A stretch of DNA of 10,895 nt. Origin: DAINRZ01 sp964634885 (GTDB lineage Bacteria; Bacteroidota; Ignavibacteria; Kapaibacteriales; UBA2268). The position numbers and the translations under genes were made by a program. Positions within the stretch are counted from its first letter, which is position 1. Each line of letters begins with the position of its first letter. Location of the stretch: assembly GCA_964634885.1 (NCBI GenBank), contig CAZWLN010000093.1, positions 1 through 10,895 of the forward strand, read 5' to 3'. The notes under the pieces were generated by a model, which saw only the letters and a list, made by a program, of their open reading frames with translations, did no database searches and was not told where the DNA came from. Positions 6,659-10,895 of this stretch are shown here, piece by piece.

Positions 6659-7390
6659 TTATTTAATCTTTGCCAGGCTTCCCGAGCCGGAGATGTCGGT
6701 ATTGACGTCAGCGGGAGTACCTTTGTAATATACGTCGCCGCTGCCGTTGATGATGACTGAAATTCTTTCCTTCACATTGACTTTGACGTCGCCGCTACCG
6801 TTAATTGTAATCGATGCCGCATTCAATTCCATGTTCTGCAGATCGACATCGCCTGAGCCGTCAACCACAATCGTAGCTTCCGTTCCTGTGCCGGTGAGGA
6901 GTATGTCGCCGGAACCTTCGATAGTAATATTGGTTTTGCCTGTTGCGACGTTCTTGAAGTTCATATTGCCGCTGCCTGATATTATTAATGACAGTTCAGG
7001 ACAGTTAATCGGAGTTGTGCCGATGATGTCGGAAGAACCTTCGACCGTAAAACCGGCAATATTTATCATCCCGATGTGCATCTCCAGTTTCTTCGGACAA
7101 ATGGAGCCGTCGCTGTCGATGACTAAGTTGCCGTTGTTGATTGTAGTGGTAATGTGGTCGTGTATATTGTCGTCGGTCTCAATCGTAAAACTTTCTGTTG
7201 TTCCCTGGCTGATATATATGTCGCTGCTGACCTTGTCCGTTACTTTGTCGAATCCATGAAGCTCCCTTTTTTCCGTTTTCAGGTTGCCGGAACCTTTAAT
7301 GTCGCAGCAGAGGTCCAGTGTCAGGTCTTTACAGCCCGTAAGGGATAGCCCAAGAAGCATTACGAATAATAATATACCGGTATTTTTCAT
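6659..7390 (-). CDS. GIN-domain (DUF2807) lipoprotein, adhesin-head-like beta-solenoid
   Basis: The protein has 243 residues from the ATG at 7390. GGAG lies 6 nt upstream; an in-frame TTG at 7402 is part of that ribosome-binding stretch and is not the start. A lipoprotein signal ends in LTGC with the lipidated Cys at C20. Then comes IKGSGNLKTEKRELHGFDKV, the characteristic opening of the GIN or auto-transporter adhesin-head domain (DUF2807), followed by YISQG and NNGNLVID. The C-terminal half is a series of rungs of 17-20 residues, each carrying a GSGD/GSSD/GSGN turn, the mark of a right-handed beta-solenoid. DUF2807 proteins are common envelope proteins in Bacteroidota, but their biochemical role is not settled. 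Adhesion or anti-sigma signalling contexts are known for relatives, and nothing here chooses between them. A TACTTTTG element just upstream suggests its own promoter. Confidence 0.95.
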   Translation of the reverse strand: MKNTGILLFVMLLGLSLTGCKDLTLDLCCDIKGSGNLKTEKRELHGFDKVTDKVSSDIYISQGTTESFTIETDDNIHDHITTTINNGNLVIDSDGSICPKKLEMHIGMINIAGFTVEGSSDIIGTTPINCPELSLIISGSGNMNFKNVATGKTNITIEGSGDILLTGTGTEATIVVDGSGDVDLQNMELNAASITINGSGDVKVNVKERISVIINGSGDVYYKGTPADVNTDISGSGSLAKIK

Positions 7391-7409
7391 ACAAAACTCC
7401 AATTTCTTT

Positions 7410-7437
7410 CAAAAGTACATACCTAATACGATTAAAC
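7410..7437 (-). promoter_or_regulatory. Bacteroidota-type promoter candidate for the GIN-domain gene
   Basis: Read on the minus strand, TACTTTTG (plus 7410-7417) matches the TAnnTTTG -7 consensus of Bacteroidota housekeeping promoters exactly. A GTTT (plus 7434-7437) lies 16 nt further upstream, a partial match to the -33 TTTG at slightly short spacing. The -7 element would place transcription start near 7403, giving a short leader that still contains the GGAG site. The match is by eye, and one 6-base consensus match is weak evidence. Confidence 0.4.
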
Positions 7438-7560
7438 TTTTGAATAGTTACAGACAACGGCAATTTTTTTGAAATCTAAGGTTCTTCCCTATTCAGTACA
7501 GGTACAATTCTATGAATACCACTAATATAGTAATTTACCCTTGTTAGCGATTCAATATGG

Positions 7561-8040
7561 GTCTCTTAGTTTGTCAAGAATTCTGAATGCTGAATGTTGA
7601 ATGTAAGAAAAAGCTGAACCGTAGCGGCATTTTCCCCCACCTTGGATAAGGCGGGGGTAGGGGGCGGTTCGATTTTCAGTTTGTCAAGTTCATAAAGTTT
7701 GTCAAGTTTGTAAAGAAAGAAGAAAAAGCTCCTGCTTCTTTACCCTTCCCCCTGGGGAAGGCCGGGATGGGGTCTCTTAGTTTGTAAAGTTCATAGAGTT
7801 TGTAAAGTTTGTAAAGAAAGAAGAAAAAGCAGGGGCTTCTGTCTCCTTCCCCTGGGGAAGGCCGGGATGGGGTATCTTAGTTTATCAAGTTCATAGAGTT
7901 TGTCAAGTTTGTAAAGAAAGAAGAAAAAGCAGGGGCTTCTGTCTCCTTCCTCTTGGGAAGGCCGGGATGGGGTGGGTTCAGTTCGTCAAGTTTGTAAAGT
8001 TTTTCAAGTTCGTAACCTTCTAAAGAAAGTCCCGTAGGGG
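7561..8040. repeat. Mosaic intergenic repeat array with three 100-bp tandem units
   Basis: This is a modular array. 7561-7578 holds the tail of the palindrome module (gtctcttag) and one 9-mer. At 7579 three heptamers (aattctg, aatgctg, aatgttg) precede an A-run and gctgaaccgtagcgg. A strong hairpin follows at 7634-7657. 7680-7715 holds four 9-mers of the tttgtcaag/ttcataaag type. From 7744 a 100-101-bp unit repeats at 7845 and 7945. Each unit has a ccttcccc/ggggaagg palindrome, ccgggatggggt, four 9-mers, and (first two only) aaagaaagaagaaaaagc and aggggcttctgtct; the third diverges into gtcccgtaggggcg near 8029. Open frames across it (such as minus 7877-8092) only read the 9-mers as Leu-Tyr-Lys-like repeats and are not genes. 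Low divergence between the first two units points to recent tandem duplication. Confidence 0.92.
7634..7657. repeat. GC-rich hairpin inside the repeat array
   Basis: cccccacctt (7634-7643) pairs with aaggcggggg (7648-7657) around the four-base loop ggat: nine of ten positions pair, with one A-C mismatch. The module recurs near 10642, where the left arm and loop are intact but the right arm is cut short (aaggagg). No gene ends at it, and no T-run follows on either strand, so it is better read as a repeat-element hairpin than as a terminator. Confidence 0.6.
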
Positions 8041-8353
8041 CGTCAACCATCCAAAGATTCCGATCTTTCGTCATCCCATCAGGATTATTCAAAGCAGAAA
8101 CACTTGTATGTTCTACCCCTGACTGGGTTGTGTAGTAAACAGCTCATTGAAGAAATTGTTCTTACCATCATTGAAGGAAGAGTAATCTGTTTTTCATTAT
8201 CTTTTATGGGCTTAATATATCAGGAAAACCATTGGTATCTACAAGCCTGAGGCCCTTCGACGGCATACAGTATATCCAAATAATACTTTCTAAATAATTC
8301 AGGCTTAAACCCGATAATCAAAAGTAAAGAAATTTGAATTATATTGAGAAAAT
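8041..8353. other. Intergenic stretch without a convincing gene, upstream of the histidine kinase
   Basis: This stretch is 313 bp of AT-rich DNA. A plus-strand frame stays open from about 8036 to 8252 but has no usable start, no ribosome binding site and no recognisable motif; it may be chance or decayed coding sequence. AAGCCTGA (8243-8250) and TCAGGCTT (8299-8306) are exact inverted repeats 48 bp apart, 48 bp before the kinase start, and could form a leader hairpin or paired sites. No clear TAnnTTTG promoter was found, although the kinase promoter should lie here. Confidence 0.5.
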
Positions 8354-10567
8354 ATGCTGATAATTTATTTTCTGATATCTCTGCTGACTGCAGGATTGAC
8401 ACTGATACTGGGTACATATGTCTTGCTCAGGAATCCCAAAGCCCAGCTTAACAGGGTCTTTCTTCTGTTGGCATACGTTCAGGCTCTTTATTGCTTTGCT
8501 GTCAGCCTCTCGACAATAACCAGCAACCAGGACCTGCTTCCAATCATCCTGAATATATACCACATCTGGCCTTTGATACTCACAATACTGCTTCATTTCG
8601 CACTCATTTACACAGAATACAGGAATCTCTATCTAAAACCTCCCATAATTGTTCTTCTGTATTGTCCGGCCCTGATAATGACTGCCCTGTTCGTCAGCGG
8701 AAGCCTTGAAATAACATTTAGTCTGCGCTACTGGGGCTGGCAGTCCATTGCTGTCCCTTCACCGATGATGGGCGTACTGATGGGGCTGCTGCTGATCGTG
8801 GGTATAATTACTATCATACTGCTAATCAAGCAAATGTTCCTGTTGAATAGCCGCAACAAACGGACACAGACAGGGTTGATTCTGGCAGGATTCCTGGCGC
8901 CCTGGCTCTCCGGACTTGCCGACTTCTATCTGTATGGCGTTCTCAATCTGGATATTCCACCGCCGATGACACTGGCAATCGGCATCGAATCGGTGTTAAT
9001 TACTATTGCCATTGCAAAGTACAAGCTGTTTGTACTGGGACCGGCAGGAGTCGCTTCCGAAATCGTCAACTCGACAAACGATTATATTTTCCTGGTAAAC
9101 ACCAACGGTTTCATTGAATACGCAAATGTTTCCATGAGAAAATTGATGAAGAAGACCAAATCCGAGATATTCGGAACGTATATAATGGATGTTTTAAACG
9201 AGGTAGTAGCAGATGAAGTTCGCGAGTTGAAGAAGCCCGGCAGCAACAGGAAATACCTCACCCTTGAAACTGTAATGAAAGTACCCGATTCGGAAACCAT
9301 TCCCGTCAGCATGACGATTACCCTGGCAAGAGACAAATCGGACAACATCAAAGGCTATGTGTGCATTGCAAGGGATCTTTCCGAGCGCCTGAGAATGATG
9401 GATGATATAATCGAAAAAGAGAAAAAATACAAAGCTGTCTTTAACCTTTCTCCCAGTACAATTTTCCTTCTCGACATGAACGGCAAAATACTCGACATCA
9501 GTAAGCGCTTCCTCGACCTTTTCAATTACTCCCGGGATGAAATAATCGGTAAAACCATAAATCATTTGGAATTCCTCCCTGCGAAAACGAAACAGACAGC
9601 TACGAAGAAGCTGATAGAGATTGGCTTACAAAAGGGAGCTTTGGCACCATTCGAGATTACATTCCTGAGCCGTAACGGTGAAGAAAGAATCGGCGAGACT
9701 TTTACCACCTTGCTTGTGGACGAGCAGAATGCAGCAATCGGCGCCCTGGTAATTGTTACAGATGTGACCGACAAACGTATGGCCGAGTTAAAACGCCTCG
9801 AAGCTCAGGAAGAAATTGCCCTGGCACTGGCGCGTGAGAAAGAGCTGAGCGACCTGAAGTCCCGTTTCATCTCACTCATATCCCACGAATACAGGACACC
9901 GCTGACGGTGATCCTGTCCTCAAGTTCGCTGATAGATAAGTATTACAGGAACAACAATTACACAAAGCTCGAAGAGCATATCGGCAAAATCCAGTCAGCA
10001 ATCAATAACCTTGTGCGTATGCTTGAGAATGTTGTCTCTGTCGATAATCTCGGACTGACAAAGAGCCAGGTTAAGCTCTCCCTGATCGAGGCAACGGTGA
10101 ACGTTCAAAGTTACATCAGCGAAGTGGAACTGCTCGACAAGAACCGCCACCCGATTGAGTTCTACTATTCAGACGAAAAGATTATCTTCGACACTGACCT
10201 GACACTGTTCCGCCACATCATCATGCAGACCCTGACGAACAGCGTCAAGTACTCACTGCCCGGTTCCCATGTCCAGTTGTACCTGATCAACAACGAGAAC
10301 TACATCGAGATCAATATTACCGACAACGGGATCGGCATACCGGAAGACTACACCGAGCATGAATATGAACCGTTTTACCGCTGCTGCAACGTCGGCTCCA
10401 TTTCCGGCATCGGCCTGGGCCTGTCCATAGTAAAAAAATCCGTTGAGCTTCTGAGCGGGAGGATCTCTTACAAGAGCGAAATCAACAACGGGACGACTTT
10501 CAACATCATCCTTCCTAAGCTCAATACTGTGAATTATTATGGGTTCGAAAGCAAATTTGGTTCGTAA
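8354..10567 (+). CDS. Membrane-bound sensor histidine kinase: 7TM-PAS-PAS-HisKA-HATPase
   Basis: The 737-residue protein has about seven transmembrane segments within residues 2-222, like the N-terminal 7TM sensor region of some histidine kinases. Two PAS-type sensor regions follow (about 232-345, starting STNDYIFLVNTNGFIEYAN, and about 352-475). A short helical linker leads to the HisKA domain with the phosphorylated His511 in ISHEYRTPLT. The ATPase domain has the N box (N629 in TLTNSVKYS), the G1 box (D657 in TDNGIGIP), an FYR element and the G2 box (GIGLGLS, from G685). All catalytic motifs are intact, so it should autophosphorylate and pass phosphate to a response regulator. No receiver domain is fused and none is encoded here, so it is an orphan within this window. 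The ATG at 8354 begins directly in the first membrane helix, with only a weak ribosome binding site. The stop codon at 10565-10567 lies inside a repeat 9-mer (ttcgtaaag). Confidence 0.97.
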   Translation: MLIIYFLISLLTAGLTLILGTYVLLRNPKAQLNRVFLLLAYVQALYCFAVSLSTITSNQDLLPIILNIYHIWPLILTILLHFALIYTEYRNLYLKPPIIVLLYCPALIMTALFVSGSLEITFSLRYWGWQSIAVPSPMMGVLMGLLLIVGIITIILLIKQMFLLNSRNKRTQTGLILAGFLAPWLSGLADFYLYGVLNLDIPPPMTLAIGIESVLITIAIAKYKLFVLGPAGVASEIVNSTNDYIFLVNTNGFIEYANVSMRKLMKKTKSEIFGTYIMDVLNEVVADEVRELKKPGSNRKYLTLETVMKVPDSETIPVSMTITLARDKSDNIKGYVCIARDLSERLRMMDDIIEKEKKYKAVFNLSPSTIFLLDMNGKILDISKRFLDLFNYSRDEIIGKTINHLEFLPAKTKQTATKKLIEIGLQKGALAPFEITFLSRNGEERIGETFTTLLVDEQNAAIGALVIVTDVTDKRMAELKRLEAQEEIALALAREKELSDLKSRFISLISHEYRTPLTVILSSSSLIDKYYRNNNYTKLEEHIGKIQSAINNLVRMLENVVSVDNLGLTKSQVKLSLIEATVNVQSYISEVELLDKNRHPIEFYYSDEKIIFDTDLTLFRHIIMQTLTNSVKYSLPGSHVQLYLINNENYIEINITDNGIGIPEDYTEHEYEPFYRCCNVGSISGIGLGLSIVKKSVELLSGRISYKSEINNGTTFNIILPKLNTVNYYGFESKFGS

Positions 10568-10672
10568 AGAATTCTGAGCCGAGCGCAGCGAGACCGGCGG
10601 AGCCAATTCTGAATGTAAGAAAAAGCTGAACCGGAGCGGTTTCCCCCACCTTGGATAAGGAGGAGCTTTAAT

Positions 10673-10710
10673 AATTACGAATTACGAATGACGAATGACG
10701 AATTATGAAT
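10673..10710. repeat. Heptamer microrepeat tract
   Basis: Five consecutive 7-bp units (aattacg, aattacg, aatgacg, aatgacg, aattatg) run from 10673 to 10707 and fade into aatgagtg. A second tract at 10779-10813 (aattacg, aatgatg, aatttag, aatgaca, aattctg) has the same register, and the aattctg-aatgctg-aatgttg run at 7579-7599 belongs to the same class. The consensus is roughly AATNNNG. The period of seven makes it unlikely to be coding. Confidence 0.8.
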
Positions 10711-10725
10711 GAGTGAGGAGCAGTA

Positions 10726-10746
10726 GAGACGCAAGGCTTGCGTCTC
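10726..10746. repeat. 21-bp inverted repeat
   Basis: gagacgcaag (10726-10735) is the exact reverse complement of cttgcgtctc (10737-10746), with a single g between them. It could fold into a hairpin of about eight or nine pairs. No T-run follows on either side, and it is 159 bp beyond the kinase stop, so a terminator role is unlikely. It looks like another dispersed palindromic module nested between the heptamer tracts. Confidence 0.7.
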
Positions 10747-10895
10747 AAGAATGTGAAATAAGAGTTGGGAGTTGGGAGAATTACGAATGATGAATTTAGA
10801 ATGACAAATTCTGAATGTAAGAAGAAGCTGAACCGGAGCGTCTTTCCCCTTCCCCTTGGGGAAGGCCGGGATGGGGTCTCTTAGTTTGTAAAGTT

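Larger units (their letters stand above)
10561..10895. repeat. Mosaic intergenic repeat, right-edge copy
   Basis: The copy begins with one 9-mer (ttcgtaaag) that contains the kinase stop codon. Then come aattctga, a 27-bp GC-rich insert and a second aattctga. The gtaagaaaaagctgaaccgg module and a truncated cccccaccttggataagg hairpin arm follow. Two heptamer tracts (10673-10712 and 10779-10817) flank a 21-bp inverted repeat and a gagttgg duplication. A second gtaagaagaagctgaaccgg module leads to the 36-bp palindrome module (10849-10884) and one or more 9-mers cut by the window end. No gene was found here. The same modules in the same orientation occur at 7561-8040 and 1-100. Confidence 0.9.

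Noticed and set aside
6747..7259. 170-codon plus-strand open frame rich in Pro/Ser/Val
   Set aside because: It is antisense to the GIN-domain gene; its periodicity is the mirror of the GSGD rungs.
7391..7402. TTG at 7402 as the start of the GIN-domain lipoprotein
   Set aside because: That TTG is part of the ttGGAG ribosome-binding stretch for the ATG at 7390, which gives a standard lipoprotein signal.
7634..7657. Strong hairpin as a transcription terminator
   Set aside because: No T-run follows on either strand and no gene ends near it; its truncated copy near 10642 shows it is a repeat module.
7744..8017. Possible CRISPR array
   Set aside because: The period of about 100 bp has nearly identical sequence throughout, not short repeats with unique spacers, and no cas genes are present.
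7877..8092. Minus-strand open frame of 71 codons
   Set aside because: It reads through the repeat array; its sequence is the translated 9-mers and palindrome module, with no ribosome binding site and no domain.
8036..8252. Plus-strand frame open for about 70 codons before the kinase
   Set aside because: It has no start codon near its 5' end, no ribosome binding site and no recognisable motif; it was noted only as a possible remnant.
1..10895. Insertion sequence or composite transposon spanning the window
   Set aside because: The matching 36-bp modules at both edges are direct repeats of a dispersed intergenic family, and no transposase or integrase is encoded.

Overview
The window looks like a chromosomal segment from the Fibrobacteres-Chlorobi-Bacteroidetes (FCB) group, most plausibly Bacteroidota or Ignavibacteriota. 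The evidence is a type IX secretion (T9SS) C-terminal sorting domain on an 849-residue secreted protein, a GIN-domain (DUF2807) lipoprotein, two PorT/OmpA-like outer-membrane barrels, moderate GC with AT-rich intergenic DNA, and a near-consensus Bacteroidota-type -7 element (TAnnTTTG) upstream of one gene. No rRNA, tRNA, transposase, integrase, phage gene or CRISPR array was recognised.

Layout from left to right. Positions 1-100 hold a mosaic repeat that runs into the 3' end of a minus-strand gene for a membrane-anchored HExxH metallopeptidase-like protein (84-965); a short hairpin with a T-run follows its stop codon. A tight minus-strand operon, transcribed from 3921 to 1087, encodes a radical SAM/SPASM enzyme followed by two outer-membrane beta-barrel proteins that align with each other and are diverged paralogues. 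The metallopeptidase gene lies 121 bp further downstream on the same strand. Divergent from the operon, across a 169-bp AT-rich gap, is a secreted DUF3160 protein with a T9SS sorting domain (4091-6640). It converges, 18 bp apart, on a lipoprotein with a repetitive GSGD-rich beta-solenoid (6659-7390).

From about 7556 to 8040 there is a mosaic intergenic repeat array. It combines a GC-rich palindrome module, 9-bp microrepeats, a 100-bp tandem unit and hairpin/T-run modules. About 310 bp without a convincing gene follow. Then comes a 737-residue membrane-bound hybrid-sensor histidine kinase without receiver (8354-10567), with no response regulator in view. Its stop codon lies inside a repeat unit, and the same repeat family continues to the window end. 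The 36-bp palindrome module at 1-36 recurs at 10849-10884, in the same orientation and with one mismatch.

Functionally this is mostly a cell-envelope neighbourhood: outer-membrane barrels, a surface or extracellular T9SS client, an adhesin-like lipoprotein, a membrane protease and a membrane sensor. The most interesting gene set is the radical SAM/SPASM plus paired-barrel operon. There, an unusual N-terminal extension on one barrel (two hydrophobic segments, then a Cys-Tyr motif) invites the untested idea that the radical SAM enzyme modifies an envelope protein. The repeats are the second point of interest, because their modules repeatedly present a short hairpin followed by a T-run on the minus strand.
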